From: Albidovulum marisflavi
Lineage (GTDB): Bacteria > Pseudomonadota > Alphaproteobacteria > Rhodobacterales > Rhodobacteraceae
NCBI RefSeq assembly: GCF_025751435.1
Contig: NZ_JAOWKY010000001.1
Location: 1,348,001 to 1,412,000 of the forward strand
Direction of reading: 5' to 3'
Length of the DNA: 64,000 nucleotides
The translations under genes and the position numbers were made by a program. The notes beneath the pieces are model-generated. The model was not told where the DNA came from and made no database searches. It saw nothing but the letters and a program-made list of their open reading frames with translations. This document shows, in pieces, positions 8,145 through 17,360 of the stretch (positions within the stretch are counted from its first letter, which is position 1; every line of letters begins with the position of its first letter).

Positions 8145-9438
8145 CATCACCCACGCGCGCGTTCTGAAGATCGCGCTTCCGATCGTTCTGTCCAACGCCA
8201 CGGTTCCCCTGATCGGTGCCGTCGATACCGGTGTGGTGGGCCAGATGGGGCAGGCTGCCCCGATCGGCGCGGTTGGCATCGGCGCCGTCATCCTTGCAGC
8301 CATCTACTGGATATTCGGCTTCCTGCGTATGGGGACCTCGGGTCTGGTGGCGCAGTCTCATGGCGCCAAGGATCCTGCGGAAACCGGCGCGATCCTGATG
8401 CGCGCGCTGCTGATCGGACTGGCGGCCGGGGCGGTGTTCATCCTGTTCCATCGCCTGCTCTTCGCCCTTGGCTTCGCGATCGCGCCCGCCTCGGCCGAGG
8501 TCGAGGAGCTGGCGACACAGTACCTGACGATCCGGGTCTGGGGCGCGCCCGCGACGATCGCGCTTTATGCCGTCACGGGCTGGCTGATCGCGGTCGAACG
8601 CACGCGCGCGGTCCTGGTCCTTCAACTTTGGATCAATGCGTTGAACGTGATTCTGGATATCTGGTTCGTGCTTGGCCAGGGCTGGGGGATCGAGGGTGTG
8701 GCCGCGGCCTCGCTGATCGCGGAATGGTCGGGGCTGGCGCTTGGCCTCTGGCTTTGCCGCCCGGCGTTTGCCGGCGGGCAATGGCATGACTGGGCGCGCG
8801 TGTTCGACCGGGCGCGTGTCAAGCGGATGATGCAGGTCAACGGCGACATCATGTTGCGCTCGATCCTGCTTCAGGGGGCCTTCACCGGCTTCATCTTCAT
8901 GTCAGCGGCTTTCGGGGACGTGACATTGGCGGCCAACCAGGTGCTGCTTCAGTTCCTTGAAATCACCGCCTACGGTCTAGACGGATTTGCCTTTGCCGCG
9001 GAATCGCTGGTAGGGCAGGCGGTCGGCGCCCGCTCTGTCCGCGACGTGCGGCGCGCTTCGGTGCTGACAAGCCAATGGGGCGTCGGAGGATCGCTGGTTC
9101 TGGGCATCTTCTTCTGGGTGGCCGGCCCAGGGATCATCGACCTGATGACGACCGAGCCCCATGTGCGTATCGACGCGCGAAGCTACCTGCCCTGGGTCGC
9201 CGTCGCCCCCGTCATCGGCATTGCAAGCTGGATGTTCGACGGCATCTTCATCGGCGCGACCCGCGCACGCGAAATGCGCAACTCTGCGGCCATTTCCGTG
9301 CTGGTCTATGCCGTCGCCGTGGTGGTGCTGTCCGGGTGGGGCAACCATGGGCTGTGGGCGGCGCTGATGGTGATGAACGTCACGCGTGCGGTGACGCTGG
9401 GGGCGGTCTACGGGCGGGTCGAGCGGGCGGCAGCCTGA
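8137..9438 (+). CDS. MATE-family efflux transporter (DinF-like)
   Basis: A 433-residue integral membrane protein with about twelve hydrophobic segments. The N-terminus MDNITHARVLKIALPIVLSN and the loop PLIGAVDTGVVGQMG are typical of the DinF branch of MATE drug/Na+ antiporters; an internal repeat starts near GDIMLRSILLQG. ATG at 8137 overlaps the preceding thioesterase by eight bases. It exports organic cations or other small molecules in exchange for Na+ or H+; substrate is not predictable. Convergent with the ArsC-like gene, from which it is separated by only 11 bases. Confidence 0.9.
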   Translation: MDNITHARVLKIALPIVLSNATVPLIGAVDTGVVGQMGQAAPIGAVGIGAVILAAIYWIFGFLRMGTSGLVAQSHGAKDPAETGAILMRALLIGLAAGAVFILFHRLLFALGFAIAPASAEVEELATQYLTIRVWGAPATIALYAVTGWLIAVERTRAVLVLQLWINALNVILDIWFVLGQGWGIEGVAAASLIAEWSGLALGLWLCRPAFAGGQWHDWARVFDRARVKRMMQVNGDIMLRSILLQGAFTGFIFMSAAFGDVTLAANQVLLQFLEITAYGLDGFAFAAESLVGQAVGARSVRDVRRASVLTSQWGVGGSLVLGIFFWVAGPGIIDLMTTEPHVRIDARSYLPWVAVAPVIGIASWMFDGIFIGATRAREMRNSAAISVLVYAVAVVVLSGWGNHGLWAALMVMNVTRAVTLGAVYGRVERAAA

Positions 9439-9449
9439 GGGCCCGACCT

Positions 9450-9812
9450 TCAATCGCCACGCAGTTGGAACAGCGAAAGCACGGCTTCGGGCGGCCGGCC
9501 AAGGGCTGCCTTGCCATCGTGCAGCACCAGCGGCCGTTCGATCAGCGCGGGCGTGGCGGCCAGGGCCGCGATCAGCTCTGCCTCTGGCATGAACCTGGTC
9601 AAGCCCAGGTCGCGAACGGCTGGCTCTTTCCAGCGCACAAGGTCCCCGGCAGGCCGGCCAAGCGCGGCAAGCGCCGAGCCGATTTCCGCCACGGACGGCG
9701 CATCCTCAAGATACAGGCGAACCCGTGGATCAACCCCCCGATCCCGCAAAAGGTTCAGTGTTTCCCGCGACTTCGAGCAGCGAGGGTTATGCCAGATCAC
9801 GGTTTCAGCCAC
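9450..9812 (-). CDS. ArsC-family arsenate reductase-like protein
   Basis: A 120-residue thioredoxin-fold protein. The N-terminal active-site loop is [15 protein letters not shown] with Cys12 in the CxxS setting, and the C-terminal half has [20 protein letters not shown], carrying the conserved Arg of glutaredoxin-dependent ArsC proteins. Length is near the 115-140 of the family. No ars operon genes (arsR, acr3, arsH) are nearby; instead it overlaps pyrD by 16 bases, an arrangement that argues for a YfgD-like housekeeping role rather than arsenic resistance. The reaction is inferred from family only. Confidence 0.85.
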   Translation of the reverse strand: MAETVIWHNPRCSKSRETLNLLRDRGVDPRVRLYLEDAPSVAEIGSALAALGRPAGDLVRWKEPAVRDLGLTRFMPEAELIAALAATPALIERPLVLHDGKAALGRPPEAVLSLFQLRGD

Positions 9813-10861
9813 GCGTCCCTACCCTGGCCGACAAGGTCCGAGATGTTGTCCACGCCCTCGCGCTTCAACATCGCATCCAGTTCGCGCGCGATCCGCGCAG
9901 CCAGCGACAGACCCTGGTAGACAAGCGCCGAATAGAGCTGCACCGCCGACGCACCCGCCAGGATCTTCTGGCGCGCATCCTCGGCCGAGCTGATGCCGCC
10001 GACGCCGATCAGGGGCAGCCGCCCCTCGGTCAGTTGCGAAAGCCGCGCCAGCACACGCGTCGATTTGCGCAACAGCGGCCTTCCCGACAGACCACCGGCC
10101 TCGGCCTTGTGGCGGCTTGCCAGCCCGTCGCGGGACAGCGTGGTGTTCGTGGCGATCACTGCGTCGATGCCAGCCAACATCGCCACCTCGGCCACATCGG
10201 CAAGTTCCGCATCCGTCAGGTCCGGCGCTATCTTGAGAAAGATGGGGATCGGTCGGTCCAGTGTGTCGCGGGTGGCCAGGACGCCGGCAAGCAGCGCCGA
10301 AAGCGCTGCCTTGCCCTGCAGGTCGCGCAGTTTTTCGGTGTTGGGGGATGACACGTTGACCGTCGCGAAATCGACATGCGGGCCCACCGTGGCCAGGACC
10401 TTGGCGAAGTCCGCGGCGCGGTCGCTGCTATCCTTGTTGGCGCCGAGGTTGATGCCTACCGGCACCTTCCTTTCGACATGGGATAGCCGCGCCGCGACAG
10501 CGCCTGCGCCATCGTTGTTGAAGCCAAAGCGATTGATCACTGCGCGATCCTCGCGCAGGCGGAAAAGCCTGGGTTTCGGATTGCCAGGTTGAGGGCGCGG
10601 GGTCGCGGCCCCCACCTCGACAAAGCCGAACCCGGCACGCGTGAGGGGCCCCGCCGCTTCGGCGTTCTTGTCGAAGCCCGCCGCAAGGCCGACGGGATTG
10701 GGCAGGGTCAGGCCGGCGATGCTTGTCGCCAGGCGGGGGGAACTGACGGCGCCGGGCAGGGGAACCAGCCCCAGCGAAACCGCGCGGATCGCCAGGCCGT
10801 GCGCCCGTTCCGGGTCTAGCCGGTGCAGTGCGGCGAGCCCCGCGCATTCTACGATGTTCAA
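9797..10861 (-). CDS. pyrD: Dihydroorotate dehydrogenase (quinone), class 2
   Basis: Membrane-associated flavoenzyme that oxidises dihydroorotate to orotate with quinone as acceptor, fourth step of pyrimidine synthesis. The 354-residue size and N-terminal amphipathic helix region before [20 protein letters not shown] fit class 2. FMN and substrate motifs [24 protein letters not shown] (with the catalytic Ser of class 2) and KIAPDLTD are all present, as is [19 protein letters not shown]. It overlaps the DUF952 gene upstream by four bases and the ArsC-like gene downstream by 16, so the three are one operon. Confidence 0.96.
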   Translation of the reverse strand: MNIVECAGLAALHRLDPERAHGLAIRAVSLGLVPLPGAVSSPRLATSIAGLTLPNPVGLAAGFDKNAEAAGPLTRAGFGFVEVGAATPRPQPGNPKPRLFRLREDRAVINRFGFNNDGAGAVAARLSHVERKVPVGINLGANKDSSDRAADFAKVLATVGPHVDFATVNVSSPNTEKLRDLQGKAALSALLAGVLATRDTLDRPIPIFLKIAPDLTDAELADVAEVAMLAGIDAVIATNTTLSRDGLASRHKAEAGGLSGRPLLRKSTRVLARLSQLTEGRLPLIGVGGISSAEDARQKILAGASAVQLYSALVYQGLSLAARIARELDAMLKREGVDNISDLVGQGRDAWLKP

Positions 10862-11196
10862 AGCACACCTTCCGGAAAGATATGGCCGGTCTTGCCAAGG
10901 GGCAGGGACTTGTCCCAGACCACTTCATCCAGCCGCAGGGGGCGGTAAAGATGCGGGAAAAGCGCGCCGCCGCGCGAGGGTTCCCACCTGAGCATCGGGC
11001 CCAGCCTGTCGGCCTCGACCGCCACGAGAACAAGGTTGCTTTCCTCGGCAAAGTGCTTCGCCGCCGTTTCGGCCACCTGCGCGGGCGTCGAAAAGTGGAT
11101 GAAGCCATCCGCCAGATCCACCGGCGCGCCGACGGTTTCGCCCGCCTTGCGGAAGGCATCCCATTCGTTGCGACGGAAAATCTTGAGGATCAGCAT
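10858..11196 (-). CDS. DUF952 family protein
   Basis: A small soluble protein of about 112 residues starting [19 protein letters not shown]. The stretch [20 protein letters not shown] followed by [15 protein letters not shown] is characteristic of DUF952, which shares a fold with glutathione- or RNA-ligand-like proteins, but no activity is established. ATG at 11196 is chosen because homologues begin at the hydrophobic strand LILKI; an in-frame ATG at 11247 is possible. The last bases overlap the pyrD start, so it heads the pyrD operon. Function unknown. Confidence 0.8.
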   Translation of the reverse strand: MLILKIFRRNEWDAFRKAGETVGAPVDLADGFIHFSTPAQVAETAAKHFAEESNLVLVAVEADRLGPMLRWEPSRGGALFPHLYRPLRLDEVVWDKSLPLGKTGHIFPEGVL

Positions 11197-11351
11197 GAAG
11201 ACGTCATGCCCTTTGCGTCTCGCGCGGTCAATGCCCTGAACCTTCATCGCGCCGACACATCCGCCTTGTAGTCAAATCGGGAAAGGTCTTTGACAGCCGC
11301 AGGACGACGGCGCAGAGTTCTTGGGTATCGTTTGATCGGGAGTGGTAAGGC

Positions 11352-12869
11352 ATGAAATCCGCAAGAAGCAGCATCGCAGGAATCATGGGGGCGGCCGCGC
11401 TTGTCGCATTGGGCGCCGGCGCCGTGGGCGCCGAGACCGTGAAGCTGACCATCGTCGGGATCGGAGACATCTACGATTACGATGGTGACGGCACCCGTGG
11501 CGGCTTTGCGCGCCTGAACGCCGTCGTCAAGGCGGAGCGCGCGGCAAACCCGAACACGCTTTATCTGTTCGACGGCGACATGCTGTCGCCCTCGCTCATC
11601 TCGGGCTTCGACAAGGGCCAGAACACGATCGATCTGACCAACCTGGTACCCTTCGACCTGGCCGTGCCCGGCAACCATGAATTCGACTTCGGGCCGGAGA
11701 ACTTCATCGAGAAGATGAAGGCGTCGAACTACCCCTGGGCCGCGATCAACGTGACCAACGCCGACGGGTCGCCGATCGAAGGGCTTGGCGGCGTGATGAC
11801 CAAGGAAATGGCCGGGCTGAACATCGCGCTGGTACCAGTGGCTCAAGACACCTCGCCCGAGGTCGCCTCGACCGGAGACCTGAAGTTCCTGCCCACAGTC
11901 GACACGGCTGTCGAGGCCGCGCGGGCCGCGCGCGAAGGTGGCGCCGATCTGGTGATCGGCGTGGTCCAGACGGACCTGAACAACGACCGCAAGCTGGTCA
12001 CGTCAAAGGCGTTCGACGTCGTGATTTCGGGCGACGACCATTTCTATGCCACGTCCTACGACGGGATCACGGCCTACATCGACACCTCGGTCGACGCGCG
12101 CATCGTCGCGCCGCTCGACCTTGAGGTCGAGATCGGGGAAAAGGACGGCAAGAAGACGGTGAAGTGGACGCCCACGTTCCGGTTCATCGACACCGCGACG
12201 GTCGAACCCGATCCCGAAACACAGGCCATGGTCGATAAGTTGACCGCGGATCTGGATGCCGCGCTGAACGTGGAGATCGGTCAGACCGAAGGCGCGCTCG
12301 ATAGCCGCCGCAATGTGGTTCGGGGCGAGGAATCGGCCATGGGCAACCTGATCGCCGATGCGATGCGCGCCGCGACCGGAGCGGACCTGGCAATCATGAA
12401 CGGCGGCGGCATCCGTGCGGACCGCACCTATGATGCGGGAACGATGCTGACCCGGCGCGACATCCTGACGGAACTGCCCTTCGGCAACATCACGCAGGTG
12501 ACGGAACTTCCCGGTTCACAGGTTCTGGCCGCGCTGGAAAACGGCTTCAGTCAGGTTGAAAAGGGGGCCGGGCGCTTCCCGCAGGTGTCGGGGATGGAGG
12601 TCGTCTACGACCCCTCTGCCGAACCGGGAAGCCGCGTGTCCTCGGTCACTGTCGATGGCGCGCCGCTTGAGATGGACAAGCTCTACACCCTTGCCACCAA
12701 CGACTATGTCCTTGCGGGCGGAGACGGCTATTCGGCCTTGGGCGGCGGCCGCATCCTGACCAACGTGGGCGAAGGAAAGCTCGTCGCCAACGACGTGATG
12801 GCCTATATCGAGGCGCAGGGTGGGGCGAAGGCGACCGTCGAGGGCCGCATCAAGAAACTGGGCGAATAA
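11352..12869 (+). CDS. Secreted bifunctional metallophosphatase/5'-nucleotidase (UshA-like)
   Basis: A 505-residue exported hydrolase predicted to dephosphorylate nucleotides in the periplasm. A signal peptide covers about residues 1-27 (AAALVALGAGAVGAE). The metallophosphatase domain has FDGDMLSPS and VPGNHEFDFG, and the C-terminal substrate domain has NGGGIRADRTYD and NDYVLAGGDGYSAL. An oddity is the first metal motif: the usual DxH is read here as GDIYDYDG, so the first His ligand appears replaced by Tyr, and the late HxH motif is GDDHFYAT. It may be a divergent or weakened enzyme. Standalone gene with its own terminator. Confidence 0.87.
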   Translation: MKSARSSIAGIMGAAALVALGAGAVGAETVKLTIVGIGDIYDYDGDGTRGGFARLNAVVKAERAANPNTLYLFDGDMLSPSLISGFDKGQNTIDLTNLVPFDLAVPGNHEFDFGPENFIEKMKASNYPWAAINVTNADGSPIEGLGGVMTKEMAGLNIALVPVAQDTSPEVASTGDLKFLPTVDTAVEAARAAREGGADLVIGVVQTDLNNDRKLVTSKAFDVVISGDDHFYATSYDGITAYIDTSVDARIVAPLDLEVEIGEKDGKKTVKWTPTFRFIDTATVEPDPETQAMVDKLTADLDAALNVEIGQTEGALDSRRNVVRGEESAMGNLIADAMRAATGADLAIMNGGGIRADRTYDAGTMLTRRDILTELPFGNITQVTELPGSQVLAALENGFSQVEKGAGRFPQVSGMEVVYDPSAEPGSRVSSVTVDGAPLEMDKLYTLATNDYVLAGGDGYSALGGGRILTNVGEGKLVANDVMAYIEAQGGAKATVEGRIKKLGE

Positions 12870-12901
12870 CCGGGCGCGTCCCGCCCAAGTGAAGCGAACG
12901 C

Positions 12902-12930
12902 GAAAGGGGGCTGTCGGCCCCCTTTCCTTT
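12902..12930 (+). terminator. Intrinsic terminator of the 5'-nucleotidase-like gene
   Basis: A perfect 10-bp stem GAAAGGGGGC / GCCCCCTTTC with loop TGTCG is followed by CCTTTT. It lies 33 bases after the stop codon at 12869 and is the clearest factor-independent terminator in the window. Confidence 0.9.
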
Positions 12931-13091
12931 TGCGCCGGGTGGCATGCGGCCCTGTCGCGATGCGCACCCTGAGGCGCGACAGCGCCTTATGCGCCAAGCA
13001 TCGGCAAGAGACGACCGGTGTCACCCTGGATGGCAGGACCTCGGCATGGGCATCCGGCGATTCCAACCTTCCGCACCTTCGGGTGTTCACC

Positions 13092-13116
13092 GGAACAATC
13101 CCGGCGCTCCGATGTT
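13092..13116 (+). promoter_or_regulatory. EcfG-type (general stress sigma) promoter
   Basis: GGAAC at 13092-13096 and GTT at 13114-13116 are separated by 17 bases, matching the GGAAC-N16/17-GTT consensus of EcfG sigma factors in alphaproteobacteria. It lies 36 bases before the ATG of the DUF3008 gene, as expected for a stress-induced promoter. Confidence 0.75.
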
Positions 13117-13152
13117 TTCGACGCAGTTGGGCTGGTGCAGAGGAGATGGAAC

Positions 13153-13338
13153 ATGCCGGCAAAATCAAAGGCACAGCAGAAAGCCGCGGGCGCTGCCCTG
13201 TCGGCCAAGCGCGGCGAGACGAAAGTCAGCGAACTTCAAGGCGCTTCCAAGGACATGTACGATTCGATGTCCGAAAGCGAGCTTGAGGAAATGGCCTCGA
13301 CCGAGCGCAAGGGAAAGCCCGAGCACAAGAGCGACTGA
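13153..13338 (+). CDS. DUF3008 family small stress protein
   Basis: A 61-residue hydrophilic protein, beginning MPAKSKAQQKAAGAALSAKR and containing SKDMYDSMSESELEEMASTE, the conserved DUF3008 pattern. Rich in Lys, Ala, Ser and Glu, without membrane segments; such proteins resemble small intrinsically disordered stress proteins. ATG at 13153 follows AGGAG by seven bases. The EcfG-type promoter directly upstream supports induction in the general stress response. Exact molecular role is unknown. Confidence 0.88.
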   Translation: MPAKSKAQQKAAGAALSAKRGETKVSELQGASKDMYDSMSESELEEMASTERKGKPEHKSD

Positions 13339-13697
13339 AGGGCCAAGCAAGGCTTGGGCGAAACCCGCCGGCACCCCCGCCGCACCTGGGGCATCGGCAT
13401 ACTTCTGGCCCGGATCGACCCTAGACGTCTTGCCCCAAGGGCCGCCGGCCATTCAGGGAAAGGCCGGCGGAACTTGGCCGGGGCGAATCCCGAGCCTTCA
13501 TGTCGGCCCGAGGTACATCAGCCGACGCCAGCACAACAAGTTCTGCCGGGCATGGTTCCACGCTTTGGAGCGGAAATCTCATTCGGGAACATCCGCGTGG
13601 TTCGGAACGTTCAACTTGCGAAAACAGCTTGCAGCATCAGCGAACCCCGCATGAGCGCATCGATCGGATATGACCCCCTTATCGCGAAGGAGAGTGG
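13339..13697. other. Intergenic region between DUF3008 gene and ku
   Basis: No coding sequence seen. It holds a short hairpin CCAAGC-AAG-GCTTGG at 13343-13357 and a strong 9-bp inverted repeat CCGCCGGCC/GGCCGGCGG at 13442-13470 without a T tract. Two GGAAC elements occur at about 13588 and 13603; the first has a GTT 18 bases on, one base longer than the EcfG optimum, so a stress promoter for ku is possible but not convincing. Confidence 0.5.
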
Positions 13698-14537
13698 ATG
13701 ATGGCCGCGCGCGCGCTCTGGAAAGGCCAGCTTCGGCTGTCGCTCGTCTCTATCCCGGTCGAGCTCTATTCGGCCACGCGACGCGCTGCCAAGATATCCT
13801 TCCGCCAGATCCACGAACCGTCGGGCAAACCCATCCGCTACGAAAAGGTGGTTCCCGGTATCGGCCCGGTCGATCAGGACGATATCGTCAAGGGCTACGA
13901 GATCGGCGATGGCGAATACCTTCTGATCGACCCCGAAGAGGTCGACGCAATCAAGCTGGAGACCAGGAAGACCTTTGAACTGGTGCAATTCGTCGGGGCC
14001 TGCGACATCGCGCCGATCTGGTTCGACAAGCCCTACTATCTTGTTCCCACGGATGAGCTTGCACAGGACGCCTACCGCGTCATCCGCGACGCGCTTCGCG
14101 AGAGCGGCAAGGTCGGGTTGGGCCAGATCACGATGCGCGGCAAGGAGTATCTTGCCGCCGTGCGCCCCTGTGGCGATGGCCTGCTGCTTGAAACACTTCA
14201 TTACGCGGACGAATTGCGCGATGCGGAGCCCATGTTCAACCAGATCGAGGATGAGACGGCGGACAAGGAGCTTCTGGAGGTCGCCACCTCGCTCATCGAC
14301 CGCAAGACGGCCCCGTTCGACGCGTCCAGCTATTCCGACAGCTATGCGACCGCGCTCGGCGAGCTTCTGGAGGCGAAGCAGAAGAACCGCAAGACGCCCC
14401 GAACCCAAGCGCGGGACAGCAAGAGCGAAGGGGATGGGGAAAACGTCGTCGACCTTATGGCGGCGTTGAAGGAAAGCCTGAAGTCGGCTGGCAAGGCGGG
14501 CTCCAAGGGGCGCGGGCGCAAGAAGAAAGCCTCATGA
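13698..14537 (+). CDS. ku: Non-homologous end joining protein Ku
   Basis: Bacterial Ku homodimer that binds DNA double-strand ends and recruits LigD. At 279 residues it has the usual core: ALWKGQLRLSLVSIPVELYS at the N-terminus, then RQIHEPSGKPIRYEKVV and MRGKEYLAAVRPCGDGLLLE. A Lys/Arg-rich low-complexity tail ends in GRGRKKKAS, as in Ku proteins that use a basic C-terminus for DNA binding. GGAG lies just ahead of tandem ATG codons at 13698 and 13701. The stop overlaps the ligD start (ATGA), giving a complete two-gene NHEJ operon. Confidence 0.96.
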   Translation: MMAARALWKGQLRLSLVSIPVELYSATRRAAKISFRQIHEPSGKPIRYEKVVPGIGPVDQDDIVKGYEIGDGEYLLIDPEEVDAIKLETRKTFELVQFVGACDIAPIWFDKPYYLVPTDELAQDAYRVIRDALRESGKVGLGQITMRGKEYLAAVRPCGDGLLLETLHYADELRDAEPMFNQIEDETADKELLEVATSLIDRKTAPFDASSYSDSYATALGELLEAKQKNRKTPRTQARDSKSEGDGENVVDLMAALKESLKSAGKAGSKGRGRKKKAS

Positions 14538-16981
14538 TGGCAAAGACGTCGGACCGGCTTTCCGAATACCTCGCCAAGCGCGATTTCAGCCGAACGGATG
14601 AACCTCGGGGCGAGCCCGCGAAGGCGCGTGACAGCGACCTGTGTTTCGTCGTCCAGAAACATGCGGCGCGCCGGCTACATTACGATTTCCGGTTGGAGTG
14701 GAAAGGCGTGCTGCTGAGCTGGGCGGTGACGCGGGGGCCAAGCGCCGATCCCGGCGAAAAGCGTCTGGCTGTTCGAACCGAGGATCACCCGCTGTCTTAC
14801 GCCGAGTTCGAGGGCGCGATCCCGAAGAAGGAATACGGAGGCGGGACGGTGATGCTGTGGGACCGGGGAACATGGCTGCCCGAGGGCGACCCGGACGAAG
14901 GGCTCAAGGATGGCAAGCTGTCCTTCAGTCTCAAGGGGGAACGGATGAAGGGCGGATGGGCGCTTGTCCGGATGAAGGGGAATGAGAAGCGCGAAAACTG
15001 GTTGCTGATCAAGGAACGCGACCCCGAGGCCAGCGGCGATGCCGATGCACTGACCAAGGGCAACACCCGCTCGATCGCCACTGGACGCAGCATGGACGAG
15101 ATCGCCGAAGGCAACCCCGACGGCCCGCAAGGAAAACGCACCCGCCAGCGCCCGGCCTTCCGCGACGTTCAGCTTGCCACGCTTTTCGACGCCGCACCGG
15201 CAGGGGACGACTGGCTGCACGAAACCAAGTTCGACGGCTACCGCGCGCTTGCCGCGATCGGCAAAGGCGGGACGCGTCTTTACACGCGCTCGGGCCAGGA
15301 CTGGACCGACCGTTTCGCCGCCCTGGAAGGGGCCTTTGCCCCCCTGACATGCTCCTCCGCGCTGATCGATGGCGAGGTCATGGCGGCAAAGATCGAAGGG
15401 TCCGCCTTCTCGTCGCTCCAATCGGCGCTGTCGAACGGCGGGCCGCTTGTCTTTTACGCGTTCGACCTTCTGTCCGTTGACGGGCGCGACCTGACGGCAG
15501 AGCCGCTGAGCGAGAGGAAGGACCGGCTTGCGCAGGTTCTGAAGGATCTGCCAGCGGACGCGCCCTTGCGAATGAGCGAGCATGTGATCGGGCACGGCCC
15601 CGAATTGTTCGCGCAGGCCTGCGACCGCGGAGCGGAGGGCATCGTGTCAAAGCGGATCGACGCGCCCTATCGCGGACGGCGCACAAAGGCGTGGCGCAAG
15701 ATCAAGTGCACGCGCAGGCAGGAATTCGTGATCGGCGGGCTAAGCCCTTCCGACAAGGCTGGCCGTCCGTTTTCTTCCCTGCTCATCGGAACATACGACG
15801 GAAAGCAATTGCGCTATCGTGGCCGGATCGGCACCGGTTTCGCGCAGGCGGATTTCGATCGGCTGTCCGGCTCGATGTCGCCGCGCAAGACGGCGCCGTT
15901 CGAGGATGTGCCCGACGCGGTGGCCCGCCATGCGCGGTGGGTTCGCCCGGAGCTTGTGGCCGAGGTCGCGTTCACCGAGTTCACGGCCGACGACCACGTT
16001 CGGCATGGCAGCTACCTGGGACTGCGTGAGGACAAGTCCGCGCAAGAGGTGACGCTTGAATCGGGAAGGGGCAAGGCCATGAACGACAGCGTGCTCGGTA
16101 TCGAGATATCGAACGGCGACAGGCAGGTCTTTCCCGACGCCGGCTGTACCAAGCTGGATATCGCTGAGCACTACGCGCGCGTGGGCAAACGGATGATCGC
16201 GCTCGCAGGGCGGCGCCCGCTGTCGCTTTTCCGCTGTCCAGGCGGTCTGGGCGAGTGCTTTTTCCAGAAGCACGGCCATGGCGGCATGCCCGATGCGTTG
16301 TCGCACATTGATATCCGGGAAAAGGACGGGGAAATCGAGGATTACCTTTACGCGACCCGGCCGGAAAGCCTGGTCGCGGCCGCGCAGATGGGAGCGGTCG
16401 AATTTCACATCTGGGGCGCGCGGACCGATCGGCTGGAACGGCCTGACAGGCTGGTCTTCGACCTCGACCCGGACGAGGCGCTGGATTGGGCGGAGGTGCG
16501 GGCGGCCGCGATCGAGGTGCGCGACCTTCTGGACCTTCTGGGCCTGAGATCCGGCGCCATCGTGACGGGCGGCAAGGGCATCCATGTCTGGACCGCGTTG
16601 CGGCGCACGCGGGATTGGGATGTGGTGAAACTGTTTGCCAGGACTTTTGCCCATGCGCTGGCCGAAAAGTCGCCCGACCGCTACACTGCCACCATGTCCA
16701 AGGCCCGGCGCAAGGGCCGCATATTCGTCGACTGGCTGCGCAATGAACGCGGCGCTACCGCCATCGCGCCGTATTCACTTCGCGCCCGCAAGAGTGCGCC
16801 GGTCGCGGTTCCGGTGACATGGGACGAACTTGAAGGGCTCAAGGCCGCGAACGGGTTCAGGATCGGAGACATGGCCGCCAGACTGGACAACGCCTGCCCG
16901 GCGATCGCGGTTCGGAAGGATCTGCAGTCCCTGTCCAATCAGGTGATCGATCGTCTGCAGGACTGGGCCGCGGAAGATTGA
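14534..16981 (+). CDS. ligD: Multifunctional DNA ligase D (phosphoesterase-ligase-polymerase)
   Basis: ATP-dependent repair ligase of the NHEJ pathway, 815 residues. Domain order is 3'-phosphoesterase (about 33-170, with QKHAARRLHYDFRLE and HPLSYAEFEGAIPKKEYGGG), ligase (about 213-510, nucleotidyl-lysine at K232 in HETKFDGYRAL), then primase-polymerase (about 525-815, with metal-binding LVFDLDPDEALDWAEV and GGKGIHVWTAL). This is the PE-LIG-POL order known from Pseudomonas. All active-site elements are visible. Coupled to ku by ATGA. An additional ATG lies one codon downstream of the chosen start. Confidence 0.96.
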   Translation: MMAKTSDRLSEYLAKRDFSRTDEPRGEPAKARDSDLCFVVQKHAARRLHYDFRLEWKGVLLSWAVTRGPSADPGEKRLAVRTEDHPLSYAEFEGAIPKKEYGGGTVMLWDRGTWLPEGDPDEGLKDGKLSFSLKGERMKGGWALVRMKGNEKRENWLLIKERDPEASGDADALTKGNTRSIATGRSMDEIAEGNPDGPQGKRTRQRPAFRDVQLATLFDAAPAGDDWLHETKFDGYRALAAIGKGGTRLYTRSGQDWTDRFAALEGAFAPLTCSSALIDGEVMAAKIEGSAFSSLQSALSNGGPLVFYAFDLLSVDGRDLTAEPLSERKDRLAQVLKDLPADAPLRMSEHVIGHGPELFAQACDRGAEGIVSKRIDAPYRGRRTKAWRKIKCTRRQEFVIGGLSPSDKAGRPFSSLLIGTYDGKQLRYRGRIGTGFAQADFDRLSGSMSPRKTAPFEDVPDAVARHARWVRPELVAEVAFTEFTADDHVRHGSYLGLREDKSAQEVTLESGRGKAMNDSVLGIEISNGDRQVFPDAGCTKLDIAEHYARVGKRMIALAGRRPLSLFRCPGGLGECFFQKHGHGGMPDALSHIDIREKDGEIEDYLYATRPESLVAAAQMGAVEFHIWGARTDRLERPDRLVFDLDPDEALDWAEVRAAAIEVRDLLDLLGLRSGAIVTGGKGIHVWTALRRTRDWDVVKLFARTFAHALAEKSPDRYTATMSKARRKGRIFVDWLRNERGATAIAPYSLRARKSAPVAVPVTWDELEGLKAANGFRIGDMAARLDNACPAIAVRKDLQSLSNQVIDRLQDWAAED

Positions 16982-17072
16982 CGGCTGTCAGTTCGCGAAC
17001 CAGCGAAAGGTGTTGGATGAAGCCTCCGCGCGGAGAGCTGTTTCAACGCCGGCCTTTTGGATGAATGCCTGC

Positions 17073-17097
17073 GGAACAAAACCCCCTGGGCGTGGTT
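17073..17097 (+). promoter_or_regulatory. EcfG-type promoter upstream of the small NepR-like gene
   Basis: GGAAC at 17073-17077 and GTT at 17095-17097 are exactly 17 bases apart, the same arrangement as upstream of the DUF3008 gene. The ATG at 17128 is 31 bases downstream. Confidence 0.72.
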
Positions 17098-17127
17098 TGG
17101 ATTCTGAAGGCACGCAAGAGGCGCACC

Positions 17128-17298
17128 ATGAAACACCAGACTTTACAAGCATATGAGGCAGCAGAATGGGAACAGCCGGACGGAGCAGCGGATCAGGTGG
17201 ATGCGCATCTGCGTCGCGCATACCCCGAAGAAAAACCGCACGCTCTGCCAGAGTCCATTGCAAAGGCACTGCAAAGGTTAAGGGCCAGGGCCAAGTGA
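17128..17298 (+). CDS. Small protein, possibly NepR-like anti-sigma factor
   Basis: A 56-residue protein starting MKHQTLQAYEAAEW. Its second half, VDAHLRRAYPEEKP followed by LPESIAKALQRLRAR, has two amphipathic helices separated by a Pro-containing linker, an arrangement like NepR (LRxxYxxxxxxPVPDRFxxLLxxL). NepR binds EcfG and is often itself EcfG-controlled; an EcfG-type promoter lies directly upstream here. No ecfG or phyR gene is adjacent, so the match may be chance and it may be another small stress protein. AAGAGG precedes the ATG by six bases, supporting translation. Confidence 0.55.
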   Translation: MKHQTLQAYEAAEWEQPDGAADQVDAHLRRAYPEEKPHALPESIAKALQRLRARAK

Positions 17299-17360
17299 CC
17301 CGGCATGCGCCGACCGATCTGCAGGAATTCCCGATCGTCACCGTTCTCTCGCAGGATTGA

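Noticed and set aside
9450-9812. Arsenic resistance operon
   Set aside because: The ArsC-like gene overlaps pyrD and no arsR, acr3 or arsB is present.
13588-13620. A third EcfG-type promoter before ku
   Set aside because: GGAAC is followed by GTT only after 18 bases, outside the 16-17 spacing, and it lies about 90 bases from the ATG.
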